Source: Micropterix aruncella (taxonomy: Eukaryota > Arthropoda > Insecta > Lepidoptera > Micropterigidae). From it: DNA of 64,000 bases. Numbering within the stretch: the stretch's first letter is position 1; every line of letters starts with the position of its first letter. The notes beneath the pieces are model-generated. The model saw only the letters and a program-made list of their open reading frames with translations, had not been told where the DNA came from and made no database searches. The stretch covers positions 12,400,239-12,464,238 of the forward strand of contig OX155961.1 of the NCBI GenBank assembly GCA_944548615.1, given 5' to 3'. Both the position numbers and the translations under genes were made by a program. Shown here one piece after another: positions 23,894 through 38,293 of the stretch.

Positions 23894-25085
23894 CTCGGGT
23901 TGGAACTCCTGAAAGACAATATATTTTGGTACATTACATCTAATATAGTAAACAGAGATGTTTAGAATAATTAAAATAAACATAATATATTCAAATGGAG
24001 GGGTGGTTGCAATGTGATTTTGGTGTAAATTCAGTTCGTTGAGAGCGCGGTTTGTCGCGTCGCGCTCGTACCCGTTTTGGGACGTTACTGAGCATTGACT
24101 ACAATACATCGTACCCGATTCGAGACGTTACTGTCTTGAGGGGTAAGTTACTGTCTATGATTTATAATTCAGTATATTGAGAAACGCGCTTAGGAAAGTA
24201 CTTATTAATACCGCATTTAAGAAATTCCTCTAACCTATGTAATTTTCATGGAAATAAAAAAACTTGAAACTTGGAAGAAGAAGTAAAAGCCCCGTTAACT
24301 GGAAGATCTAACGGGTGGTCTCCTATCTTCCACATCCTCCTTATTAGTGTTGCAGCTCGGTCTTCTTACGGCCATTTTAGAAGTCTCCGCTTGGTCAGTT
24401 CCTTATCATTTAAATTAGACACGGATTTCCATCTGTGCCGTGTGAGATCCTAAGCCGTAAGACCGGTACGATGACGTCATCCTACTGCACGCTTAAATAG
24501 GCATTAAGATGATAACCGCGCTTTGCTATCTATACGGCAGAAGTCTTAACAGCTTGGTCCCTACTAAAATTAATTAAACGTTGCTCTTTTACGATGCTTC
24601 GATGTGCGTGCTCAGAATATGCAACATCTAGGCGCAAATATTGAAGTAAATGAAGATAATAACATTTCAGTCGCTAAACAATTCCACTAAACTCCAATTT
24701 AAAAAAAATCTGGATGTTGGAGTGTAGATTTGCCGGCTATCAGCATCAGCACCGGGTTTAGACTTGATAAGGTCCTAAGCTATTGCTGCAGTATATTTAA
24801 GACAATTACCACTCGAACAATTGCCAGTTGCCACTTTAAGACAACTGCCAAATGACGATTGCCACTCGAACAATTTTTTGGGGCCCTCCAAGAAAGTGGG
24901 GGACCTAAGCTACAGCTTGTGTAGCTTATACATAAATCCTACACTGCTCACCATAAAGGTGGTAAGATATCGAGATCGTGTCTGATTTGCGATCAGCCAC
25001 CCATATATATATATATTGTATTCGCCCCAGCAAGTAAGAGTAAAAGCATTTCCGTTGATAACAATTCGTTGGAATCATTTAAAAA
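23894..25085. other. No gene recognised
   Basis: Unassigned. 24350-24470 has a short inverted pair (GTCTTCTTACGGC and GCCGTAAGACCGG). 24740-24875 has repeated ACAATTGCCA/CAACTGCCA words. Confidence 0.4.
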
Positions 25086-27594
<2,509 letters not shown>

Positions 27595-27596
27595 TA

Positions 27597-28018
27597 ACAA
27601 GTAAATATATTAAAAAGAAAATAAAAAACACGACTGTTGTTACAAAAAGTAAACTACTGTATTCATAATAATTTTTTAAAGGTTTTTTTTATGAAATACT
27701 TGTGGTTTATGTATTTATCCATATAGATCCCTATATATTTTCGAAATGTACTCAATTAAACCTTTCATTTGACACTAAACACGATATATTTATGTATTTT
27801 TTTTATGATTTGGACAATTAGACAACTATTTACTTGATATAGTGAGAGTGAATCCAATGACACTCCGGATGATATAACGGTTCTAACAATACTACATATT
27901 TCGAAATCGGTTTGAGCCTTTAAAGGTTACAGTTGAATAAAAAAAAGGAAAACACATAGATGAACGCCGAACACATTAAGAGCACTCCTTTTTTGTTGGG
28001 ATCGTGTAATAAAAACGG
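27597..28018 (+). repeat. Family S copy
   Basis: Full-length: start ACAAGTAAATATATTAAAAAG, CCTTTCATTTGACACTAAACAC in the middle, end CTTTTTTGTTGGGATCGTGT. Confidence 0.75.
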
Positions 28019-29254
28019 TTGAGTTTGTCCCGGCTCATTTGCGCAACAGGTGTAGTATGTGCATACATATATCTCGAAACACTGAATCTTAACCAGGCGC
28101 CATTCCTAAACACTTCCATATTTAACTTATTTATTAACGTTATTACAGGTTTCAAATATACCGTAAAACTAGTCGAGTCGATGACTCGTAAATTCGGCGA
28201 ATAAACAAAGCAACTGGGTTAGTGGAAACGTCATGTGAGTTGCGTTGAGTTGCTTCCGTAACTATTTGAATATAACGAACCACTTCTGTATTGTAACAAA
28301 AAAGTAATACTTTTTGATCCAGAGTTTCAGATATCTGGAGTTTCGGAGATCAGATACACAAAGATAAATATTGTCTAACTTTCAACTAATTATTTCTTAT
28401 CAGCAATTATTATTTGAATAATGTATTCTTTTTCTCGGAAACTAAGAAACTGGAATAAGAATGATACCTATATACGATTTGTTCTGAAAAATAATTTTCT
28501 AAATATCCAAATGTCAATAAATTAAGATACGTTGAAGGTGTTCATTATTAAATGAAAGGTCTGATTAAGTAGATTGTGGAAATTAGGATTATCACAGAAT
28601 GCGCAATCCACTTTAAGCACTGGATGTTTACAGAGCGTCAAAATAACACGCGTCAATGGGGCCGTAACGAGGCGTCCGTACATTGGATATTGTTTCAACG
28701 AATATTGTTTCAAAGAAGAACTTTTTTCCCTAAAAACGTGCATTTCGAACTGCACGTTTGTTGAACAAATTGTGTGTTTATAACAAGGTAGAGAGGACGA
28801 GTAAAGTAAAGTATACTAAATGGGCAGTAAAAGTTCACTTCTGTTAAAATCATAAATATTTCATTCATTACATAGTTATTAAATAGTATAAAATAGTATA
28901 AACAAAATAGTCAAAAATATTTTATTATTTGAATGAAATGAAACTTGATAAATGTACAAAATATGTGAAAATGAATATTCAATAATTACGAATGAAAATT
29001 AAGGTGTGGGCTGAATAATAGATGATCTGTTAAAGCCACAACCCATATGACCCAATTTACCTTCAGGTCTTACGAAGGATGGGTTTGGAATAATTGGAAT
29101 GATTGGCTCGAAGTGATTGGAGGAGAGTAGTATGAAAATTGAAGCGTTTTTGTTGTCTCGAGATGACGAAGTGTTATTGCATACGGCATATAACCATTTC
29201 TCTATGTCTGAAAAACGAAAAAAACCTGTCTCCTTTTTAACTACAGACGGTTAT
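28019..29254. other. No gene recognised
   Basis: AT-rich. A minus-strand scrap of family S (AATGAAAGGTCTGATTAAGTA) lies at 28551-28571. Several 60-77-codon frames overlap on both strands without recognisable content. Confidence 0.4.
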
Positions 29255-29712
29255 CCCGGCGCTACTGGACGGTTTGCGCACCGGTCGGCGATGCCAATCG
29301 GTTGTGCATTCTGACTAATTGCTGAAGGGGTCTGGAGACTATGGAAATATACTGTTTCCTAAGCAGCGGGGGTGGATGTTCTTGAAATGACCTTGTGCCC
29401 CTCGATCCCGTGTGGCACTACGGGTAAAGAACGCCCAGGTCCGCGATAAATTCGAACTGAATTAACGCTGTAATACAACAGGTAGAGGTCGGGGAAGCGA
29501 CTTCGGACCCCTAACCAGTCGGGAGATATCCTGCCAAAACTGGTAGTCAGGGGGCGAGGCTGCCCGCTGGGTACCTTTCCCGGTGCCTTGCCATAAGGCG
29601 TTGGCCTCTGACGGGCAGGTGGCGGAGCCTGACGGTAGATTGTTTTGTCCTAAGTCTTCTGCGCTCACTTCACGAGAGGTGACGGGTTCGCCCGTTGTAG
29701 TTGACAACTCTG
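29255..29712 (-). mobile_element. Family R copy
   Basis: Closely related to 53745-54290 and 55640-56382: GGACGGTTTGCGCACCGGTC, CTGTTTCCTAAGCAGCGGGG and CGGGTTCGCCCGTTGTAGTT occur in the same order. Confidence 0.7.
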
Positions 29713-30198
29713 CTACTATCACTAATCTTATGCACCTGAGCTTATACGAGTAGCTTGCCTGTACAACCTGCCTTACTTTTGACATTTTGCATATAGGCTG
29801 TATCGGTGTGTCGCCGTTGCGTCGCGGTTGTCGCCGCCGCCGCGGCGCCGAAAGTTGGAATGTTCACACGTTGGTCTGGCTTGGCTAGGCTAGCCGCTTG
29901 GACATCCTGTAAACGACACGATATTTGATTCCTAGCTGAGGTAGTTTCGCAATTCACACTAACTAAGCGTAATCGTGACAATTTATTTCATTTACACGCG
30001 ATTCTAATCGCTGATCTTACGTAGCCTACAGCCAGTGGCGTAGCTACTGAGGTGCGAGGTGGTGCAGTGCACTAGGGTCCACAGTGCTAGGGGGCCCACG
30101 GGGCCTTCGGCTGTTTAACATAATGATATCTTGATTATTCAAATAAGTGTCAATTTGCTCAAAACTGCCACATAGACACAACTAGTAGAACTATTTAT
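29713..30198. other. Unassigned, with a lone hAT-type end
   Basis: 29820-29860 is a GCCGCC-rich patch. CAGTGGCGTAGCTACTGAGG at 30033 matches a hAT left end like that at 7100, but no partner end was found nearby. Confidence 0.45.
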
Positions 30199-30885
30199 AA
30201 CAAGAAAATATATTAAAAAGAATAAAAAAACACGACTGTCGTTACGGCAAGTTAACTATTGTATTTATAATTATTTATATTACGTTTCTTCTAATATTTG
30301 TGGTTTATGTATTAACCATATAAATATAGATATACATGTAGGTATATTTTTAGAATGTGCTCAACCTGACCTTTCATTTTAAACTAAAAACACAATATAT
30401 TTCTGTTAATTTATTGACCTTTGGACATTTAGACAACTACTTACTTGGTATTTTGTTAGATAAAGTACCCTATGCTACTCAGGATGACATAACAATTCTA
30501 ATTCTACCACATACTTTTAAATCGGTAAAAGCGTTTAGAAGTTATGGTGGAATAAAGGAACATAAAACATACATAGATGAACGTTGAATATATTACACTC
30601 CTTTTTATGTTGGGCAGTCGTGTAAAAACCATCTAACTACATTTAGTAATACTACTACTGATGCGAGCAATGGGGTTTTGCAAACTGCTTCGCTGAGCGA
30701 GATAGCGCTACGCGCGCGTCGTTTGTCTCTTTCTGGGGCAATTCTGCGAACGGCCAGGATTTCGAATACCTTGTTAATTTTTTAAAAATTTTAATATTTT
30801 AAATTTTATTAAATTTCAAAAATAGGGTTATGAACCCTGAACACATAACCCTCCTTTTTTGTTGGGCAGTCGTGTAAAAACAGCA
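30199..30885 (+). repeat. Family S copy and a second partial end
   Basis: Full copy at 30199-30632. At 30826-30885 only the last 60 bp of the family recur (GAACCCTGAACACATAAC to GTCGTGTAAAAA). Between them is a GC-rich patch with GCGCTACGCGCGCGTCG. Confidence 0.7.
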
Positions 30886-31667
30886 TTAATCAGAAAAAAG
30901 AAATCATCGGAAACTGTCATGGCGCTTAACGTGAAATCTATTAGATCTTCCGTATGACCTGACGGTGACGTCACAGCTAGAAGTGACTAACAAAAGCACT
31001 CAGGTTCTAGTCTTCATTAAAATAATCCGCCACATCCAAATTGGAATATCAAACCATCTGTATCATATTTTCGAAATAGTAGTAATATCAAACCATCATG
31101 AAAGCTTTGAAGGCATTTTTCACCAACTCTTCAAAGTTGTTTTTTTCCCTTTTAAAAAGTTACATAATTCTGAAAAAACTTAAATATACCGACCTGTGGT
31201 GTGTTGCTGCGCTTGTGAAAAAAAAGTGCTATTTTAGAGGAATTTCATTATTACAAGGATTTGCTGAAATTTTATTCTGTCAGGATGATGTCTCGTGTTT
31301 CACGTACCTAATATTTTAGAACTAGGTACTGGTTTTAACTGTTTGATATTTTCCAGTTTCAGTACAATAAGAACCGTCATCAAAAAGATGCCCTTTGTAC
31401 GTATTACGTATACATAAAAAGCAATTACTTCAGATTTATGTCATTAACACTATGAGGAGCATAAGCTTTGCGGCAGAGTATGGAAATTTCTAATACATAC
31501 AACTGTTAGAGCGCGATATACTTAACTTATTTTGTGAAAATTGGTTCAAAAGATTTTGTATAAATTGATGGTACATATCGCACCTCTGATCAAACTTGAA
31601 AATTTTCATTTATGGTGTTTCTTCATAAAATTTATCGCCATTTCTCCTTGTACACTGCTAAAAAGAG
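30886..31667. other. No gene recognised
   Basis: AT-rich. Frames at 30965-31183 and 31098-31319 are not recognisable. Confidence 0.45.
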
Positions 31668-32313
31668 TTATTTATTTATTTATTTATTTAGGTACATAGG
31701 ATTAGGTATACAGTTCATTCATAGGTCATGTAATCTTATAATAATTATATAAATTATTTAATAATTAATATAGGGAGGTTTAACACATCTTACATGACCT
31801 TTACTGCCAATAGCACATCTAACTAGGCGATAATTTGGCCCGTCTCTAGATGTGCATATTTTTATGCAATTTTAAGAAATTAAGTGTTTTTTTTTAAATA
31901 AATTATTTGGACCCACCACCTGTATATACACATAACTATACCAATTTTATAAAAACTATAGATATGTAATAAATATATACATTTATAGTTGTAATTTAAT
32001 AAAATTTAATTAAGAAAAATAGATAAGTGATACTAAATAAATTGTCGTGTGTTGCAAAGAAGTTGATCAGATTTTACATATCCCTTGTTAAGTAGCCATC
32101 TATTAAGGTTTGTTTTAAATATTTTTATGTTGGGATAATTTTTCATGTCTTCACTAAGGGAATTATATAATTTTGGGGCTATGTAGAATATATGTCTCTG
32201 GGCAAATGTTGTCCTGACTGATGGAATTATATAATTGATACTCGCGGACATTCTTGTGTTCAGATTGTTTTGAGTTCGGGCGTGGTCATCTCTGTTATAA
32301 CTGTTAGTCCACT
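31668..32313 (-). pseudogene. LINE C-terminal fragment with TAAA tail
   Basis: The minus strand reads YNRDDHARTQNNLNTR, then SASINYIIPSVRTTFAQRHI, FYIAPKLYNSL and a tail ending in a stop at 32033. The motif set (RTTF.QRH....APKLYN) matches the C-terminus of the LINE at 14405-15966 (RTVYGQRHYAYLAPKLYN). The 3' end is a TAAA array at 31668-31691. Confidence 0.7.
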
Positions 32314-32770
32314 AATTCATCAATGGCGCTAGTAAAATAACAGTTATGACTCTTTTTGGGATTGTTAAATAAGAAATTACGATAATTTTTATAAAGAAAC
32401 ACCATAATTGTTTTTTTAGTTATTACTGTATTGTTCTGATTTGCGAATTATGTATCCCTGTGGTATAAGAGATATAAATAAATTTTGTATAATAATAAAT
32501 ATGATTTTATTAATCTTATAAGAGTCAGTGCGTTGAAAAAGCTGAGATAAATATTTTATTTATTTATTTAAATTTACCGTTCGTTGGTCATTTGCGATTG
32601 TTTCACAATAAATTACAATATATTTTTGTACAATATTTTTTTTGTCAATATTAAGATACCGCAATAACCCGATGTTTCAATAACATGGAAAAAATATAAT
32701 TGATAAATTATTCGTATTCAATAATTTATAAAATAATTTTTGAAGGTATGGAATATATGTATATGTCTCA
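32314..32770. other. AT-rich, no gene
   Basis: Nothing that I can name. Confidence 0.5.
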
Positions 32771-32856
32771 TGGTCCTTAACCGATCGGACGCCAACAATG
32801 CCTATAGGCATTTTGCGTCGTTTGACAGATCCGCGCGTAGCGCTTTCGGCCGGGCC

Positions 32857-32898
<42 letters not shown>

Positions 32899-33052
32899 AA
32901 TATATAATATACATGAATAGCAAGATTAACTAATAACAAGAGGGAATTCATGAGAAAACAATATTGTTCGTATTTATTTACAAAATCGACCAAAAGGTTG
33001 CGGAGCAGTTTTTTGCGCGCGAAGGCTTGCTTCCGATCGGTTAAAGGGTTAA
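32771..33052. mobile_element. TTAA-type MITE with inner TA repeat
   Basis: Left end CCTTAACCGATCGGACGC (from 32775); inverted right end GCTTGCTTCCGATCGG then TTAAAGGGTTAA to 33052. About 17 of 19 terminal bases match. The right border is TTAA, as for piggyBac-type insertions; the left TTAA is not clear. A (TA)n run occupies 32862-32893. Confidence 0.55.
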
Positions 33053-33609
33053 AGTTATTTCTATGGTAAGTCTATCGTTCTGCTGTAGCTGTATTGCAGA
33101 TGATACTTACAAATAAATAGTCCTTTATTTCGATCCCCGGATATGTAGGGTTCGTATTTCGGCGCTCCGATCCAATATCGTTGCCACATTCCTATACTTA
33201 CAAGATTCTCCAATCACCCGCGTATACCTCACCTCCTTCTAGCAACACTTCTAACTGGTCGGCAACAGATTCGTTTTCCAGTGTTAACATGCCTTACTAT
33301 ACACGTTCTTGCACTTTGATATTGTTATAGATACGCCGTAGGTGGTCAAGGCATTAGATGCCACAGCATAATTTGTAACATCTGGTTGTAAACGATTCTA
33401 GATATTCTAGACAATAGAACAAGTCCATCTTCATTTTGTAATGTGATCATTATCTTCATCTCATAGCGTTAAAGAATCTTTGGTGCATTCTTTATTGTTG
33501 CGGACCCTTAATTACGCGGATATGTTGTATAAACGCCAATAAAGACATACGATACAGTATTTAGCCCCAGTAAGTTCAACCATTCACAGAGTACCGAAAC
33601 AAACATTAT
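33053..33609. other. No gene recognised
   Basis: Less AT-rich than average; nothing identifiable. Confidence 0.4.
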
Positions 33610-33610
33610 A

Positions 33611-34490
33611 GACAAGTAAATATAATAAAAAGAATCAAAATCACGACTGCTGTAACAGAAAGTAAACTATTGTATTCACAAGTGTTTTTATTACGGGTTT
33701 TTTTAATGCAATATCTGTGATTTATGTATTTATCCATATAGATAGATGAATATTTCCGGAATGAACTTAATCAGACCATTCATTTGACACTAAACAAGAT
33801 ATATAAACGTTATTTTTTGACATTTGGACATTTATACAAGTATTTTTTTAAATTTTGACAGTTTAGGTACCTCATGATACTCGGAATGACATAACGATTC
33901 TAACAGTAGCACAGTCTTCTAAATCGGTTCAAGGGTTTAGAAGTTATGGTGGAATAAAAAATCAGGATTTCATTATTATTACATACTGGATTTTTTCCGA
34001 GTACATTTGCGTAGTTTTATAATTTTCCAAAATGTTGAGTTGGAATAAATTCGTAAGAACCAAAAACAGTTATTTTAAAATCGGTAATGATTTGCGGAGA
34101 GTAATGATTTCAACACTTTGTATAATTTATTTTGCTAAATTGATATTTAAAATACTTATCTCTCTTCGTCACTAGGCCTATTGGTTTTACTCCTGACGGC
34201 CGCAAAGAGGAAGAGCAAAAAAAACATAAAGTGTCAAATTATGACTGTCAACACGATTTGCGTAACACGGCGATTTATATTGATGACGCTGCTTTTATCT
34301 TATATGTGAGCAAATGGTCTCCGCACTTAGCCTATGACTTTTGGGATGATATAACGATTCTAACTTTACCGCGCACTTCGAAATCGTTTCAAGCGTTTAG
34401 AAGTTATGGTGAAATATAGAAACAGAAAACATACATAGATGAATCCTAAACACATAACACTCACTTTTTGGGCAGTAGTGTAAAAAGCGA
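33611..34490 (+). repeat. Family S copies E and F (partial)
   Basis: 33611-33960 lacks the usual 3' end; 34315-34490 has only the 3' third, ending in CTCACTTTTTGGGCAGTAGT. Both are on the plus strand. Confidence 0.65.
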
Positions 34491-34551
34491 AAATGAAGTC
34501 ACCCTCGTCTTCTTGACACGAAATAATCCAACAACCAACTTTTCCATTATT

Positions 34552-35269
34552 AGAGTCCCTTCGCGGCTCCGAAGTCGATTGCCGTCTGCCTGTCTCCGAC
34601 TTCTTCCCCTCGATAGATAATAAACTTTTTAAAATTGGACTCAGCGATGGCGCACTTCCTCTAACACAAAGGGCAAGAGGTTCTCACTTATCCAGGGCGA
34701 AATCGCTCCGAAGCCATGGTACCACCACCAGCTATTTGGTCGGAAAGAGATTTCGATAATCTGCCGCATGAGGATCGGACATTGCTCCACCCCATCGCAC
34801 CTCCAGCGTATTAATGATCTCGCGTCTCCGCAATGCCATTGTGGACACGGGGATTTCACGCTGGACCATCTATTCTTTAACTGTCCCATCCTCAATAATT
34901 ATCCGAGTTTTATCCCAGACCTTATAAAGTATAACATCCAACTCCCTCTATGTGTTCTCCACTTGTTATTCCTTAACTCTCTCAAAACATATAAAGTAAT
35001 ATGTAAATTTATTTCCCTTAAATAATATTTCTGTATAGTGTAATAGCATATTTCACACCCTTTACTTGTTTGTATCATCCCCAATAACCATGTTTTATGC
35101 TATATGTACCTACATTTCTATAAATAAGTATCCCTTGTTTCAGTATTGTGCCGTCTTATACATATAACAAACTAACTTAGACGCCCTCCGAAAACGACTT
35201 GGCAGAAAAACACCGACTATCGGTGATTACCATAACGTAACAACAACAAGAAGAAGAAGAGTCCCTTCG
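34552..35269 (+). mobile_element. 5'-truncated R1/I-type LINE with 12-bp target duplication
   Basis: AGAGTCCCTTCG flanks the insert on both sides (34552-34563 and 35258-35269). The insert (34564-35257) encodes the post-RNase H tail: LIQGEIAPKPWYHHQLFGRK, MRIGHCSTPSHLQRINDLAS, then a zinc-like CHCGHGDFTLDHLFFNCP, ending at 35025. This Cys-His pattern is typical of the C-terminus of I/R1-superfamily LINEs. The tail is CAACAACAAGAAGAAGAAG. Confidence 0.75.
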
Positions 35270-35621
35270 AGTCCATCGAACCAAAGTACCCGCTTATTTT
35301 CCTTTCCCAGTAGTCTCAAATAGAGAGACGTGAACAGCCGAATGCGGCGCATGTGTTCACGCCTGCACGAATTCGGCAAACACTTATATTTTGGTTGGAC
35401 GCTTCGCTGTTTACCTCGCCTAGCGGAGCGTCGTCGAAGACTTTTTTTCTAATAACTTCGCTGGATTGCTTTCCAATATGTTTGCCAACACAATATTGGC
35501 ATTGTGCTAATGCTACGGGCACACAGCATGACCGAAGAATTGATTAGCATAGTTGAAAAAGATACCTGGGAAGCCCTGAACAGTCCCGACTGTCGCGTAT
35601 ATCGCAATTGTCTAAAAACAA
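35270..35621. other. No gene recognised
   Basis: Overlapping 60-70-codon frames on both strands, none with recognisable content. Confidence 0.4.
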
Positions 35622-36286
35622 AAGTAATAACCAGCTGATCAAATATTAACACATTGACTGCCAACTAGGAGATAACTCGTAATTGGCTTTAACAAGAGGA
35701 TTTTGTTACATAGACAATTATGAGACCATTCGGAATTACTTTACTAAACTATTAAATATAAAAAGGAATTAAAAACACGACTACCGTTACAGAAAGTGAA
35801 CTATTGTATTTATAATTATTTTTATTACGGTTTTTCAATAAAACATTTGTGGTTTATGTATTTATCCATATAGATACACGTATAGTTTTGGAATGTACTC
35901 AATTAGACATTTCATTTGACACTAAACATGATGTATTTATGTTAATGTATTGACATTTGAACATTTCGACTACTGTTAGATTTAGACGGACAGTTAAGAT
36001 ACCCTGTGACAGTCGGGATGGCATAAAAATTCTAACAATATCTCACACTTCTAAATCGGTTCAAGCGTTTGGAAGTTATGGTGGAATAAAGAAACGGAAA
36101 ACGTACATAGATGAACCCCGAACATATTACACTCCTTTTTTGTTAGGCAATCGTGTATAGGCAAAAGTAATAACCAGCGAATCAACGATTAACACATTCT
36201 CTGCCAACTACGAGATAACTTGTAATTGGCTTTAGCAAGAAGATTTTGTTACATAGACAATTATAAGACCATTCGGATTTACTTTA
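35622..36286 (+). repeat. Family S copy between 124-bp direct repeats
   Basis: 35622-35745 and 36163-36286 are direct copies, about 90 percent alike by eye (both contain GATTTTGTTACATAGACAAT). A full family S copy lies between them (35752-36160). Both direct repeats include TTAACACATT...CTGCCAAC. Confidence 0.75.
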
Positions 36287-36649
36287 TTGCAAAAGCACAT
36301 TCTTTATGCTTTTGAATGATCACTATAGACATTTATTGGAGATTTTAATAATATAATAAGGTTGGATTTTCAGACCAAAGTCCTGAAAACAGCATTGACA
36401 GTCAACAAGTTTAATACGTGAAATTGAATTGATCACGTAATTTTACAGAAGAGCGTTTAAAGTTAGGCAAAGTAGATGATATTATATTAGGAAAGTAGTT
36501 ACTTTACTAAATGTAAACTTTACTGAATTAGTACTGCCCTAACGCATGTCTATACTCATATTTCACTACGCCTTTCAATAGAAAATGATAATGAGTATGA
36601 TGAAGTGAACTTCGAATGTTCTTCTATTTCTCGATATATTCGCCTTTTA

Positions 36650-36880
36650 GATTTATACAGTTGATAAGTCTAAAAGGGCGATTAAAAACTCTTCATCCCG
36701 ATCGCCTGAAAATTTCTGCATTGCGGTTAATACCACGTAATCATCTTCAAATTGCCGACCTCTCAGCTGTTCCTTTATTATTGGAAATATATATAAATAA
36801 CTATGGGCAATGTCTGGTGATTATGGAGGATGTTCTAGTACTGCAAAGCCAGCTTCTTCAATCAAAGCCATCGCAACATT
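36650..36880 (-). pseudogene. mariner-type transposase C-terminal remnant
   Basis: The minus strand reads MALIEEAGFAVLEHPP, a stop, SPDIAHSYLYIFPIIKEQLR, then GRQFEDDYVVLTAMQKF. This matches the mariner signature EHPPYSPDLAP.D....P.LKE.L.G..F. A stop replaces Tyr, and the Asp after SPDLAP that forms the third catalytic residue is not preserved. Inactive fragment. Confidence 0.7.
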
Positions 36881-37517
36881 GAATTGATTGAATTCAACCT
36901 TGCTCCTGATAACGGCATCATAAAGCATTGTAACTGGTTTCGTATTCGGGAAATTATTGGTAATTCGTATCACGAACCCAGGGTTTTCAATGCTAATTCG
37001 TATGTTAGGTCGATGTGATTAGATCGACATAAAATTGACGACGGTTCCCTCCATATTAGGCCATTCATATCCAGCCTACTTTCAGCATGATGTTCTAGGC
37101 CAAAGCGAAACCACTCGAAGTTCTTACGCAAACCCAAAGGGCCACTCGTGCGGGCAGAAGCAATATTATGTTAGTGCAGGGCGCGTCACCCAAAATGTAG
37201 ATTACAACAACTAGCAATGTTTGACCGCCAAACAGGCACAGGCGACAGACCAGTCGTGTTTGCGATACGTTTCGGCGACTCTGTAAACATAATATCGACA
37301 GGCTATCGGCAAATGCATTTTTAAATTTGAAAATTTTAATTTTGAACATCGGAAACGTGAAATTTGAACTTCAAACCGCTATAATGCCTAATTCAAAGTA
37401 AGTAACAGCACTGATAGCCGACACGTAACTTTCAAAATATTTGAAAATTAAGTAACCACTTGAATTTTATTCTCCTAAATTATTAGATTATTTAAATGAC
37501 AGCTTCAATCATAGTGG
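36881..37517. other. Possible mariner upstream part, otherwise unassigned
   Basis: Minus-strand VTMLYDAVIRSKVEFNQFNV just upstream of the mariner remnant may be its diverged continuation. The rest has no recognised gene. Confidence 0.3.
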
Positions 37518-37592
37518 GTGGCCCTGGTATAGTGGTTAGGTTGCCTGATCTTACATTGTAAGGTTCCTGGTTCGATTCTCGGCTGGGTCACC
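37518..37592 (+). tRNA. tRNA-like sequence (pseudo-tRNA or SINE head)
   Basis: Acceptor halves GTGGCCC and GGGTCAC pair over 7 bp (one G-T). An A box TGGTATAGTGG and a B box GGTTCGATTCT fit the pol III consensus, and TTTT follows at 37594. An arm ATCTT/AAGGT encloses a 7-base loop with ATT at the anticodon place, but base 33 is C, not T, and the T stem has a mismatch. Probably a decayed tRNA or tRNA-derived repeat, not a working tRNA. Confidence 0.4.
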
Positions 37593-37668
37593 ATTTTCCG
37601 TTGGAATAAAAATAACGGAATTGCATTTCAATTCTGTCGATCGAATGCAAAAACAAGACAAATAGAGT

Positions 37669-38125
37669 CGTCAACTACTACGGCGAACCCGTCACCTCAG
37701 GAAGTTTTAACGATTGGTCGTTCTATCTCCCGTGAAGTGGGCGCAGAAGATTTGGACAAAACAGTCCACCGTCAAGCTCCGCCACATGCCCGTAAGAGGC
37801 CAACGCCTTGTTCGCGAGATAGCCAGGTATGTTACCCAGCGGGCTTACACTCACGCCCTTACTTCCAATTGCGACCAGATTACTCCGGTCTCTCGACTGA
37901 TCGCTTGCGCGGTCCTCTCCCTTACGAAGCGCTGAAACGGTGTAAACCGAATCTATCGCGGACCACGGCATCCTTTGCCCGGCTGTTCACCCAGGATCGG
38001 GTAGCCGATGGTCGTTTCAAGAGCAGTCGCCGTAAGGTCCGCAACCACCCCAGCTCTATAGGAAACAGTACTGCTCCCGGACTCCCCCGACTGTTAGTCA
38101 GAATGCACAATCGATTGGCTAAACA
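37669..38125 (+). mobile_element. Family R copy
   Basis: Starts CAACTACTACGGCGAACCCG and ends CACAATCGATTGGCTAA. Close to the 7598-8070 copy (TTCACCCAGGATCGG, GTCGTTTCAAGAGCAGTCGC). Confidence 0.75.
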
Positions 38126-38293
38126 AGACAAAAACTGACACATTTTACACGCATATATATATATACATACAAACACTTCACAGTGGTAAGAGATTGTTGT
38201 ATGATAATAAACCCGCCTGTTTTGAAATTTCACAATAAAGACTAGAAACAAACAAATATCATGAATATTTTATGAATATTCGCATTTAACCAT

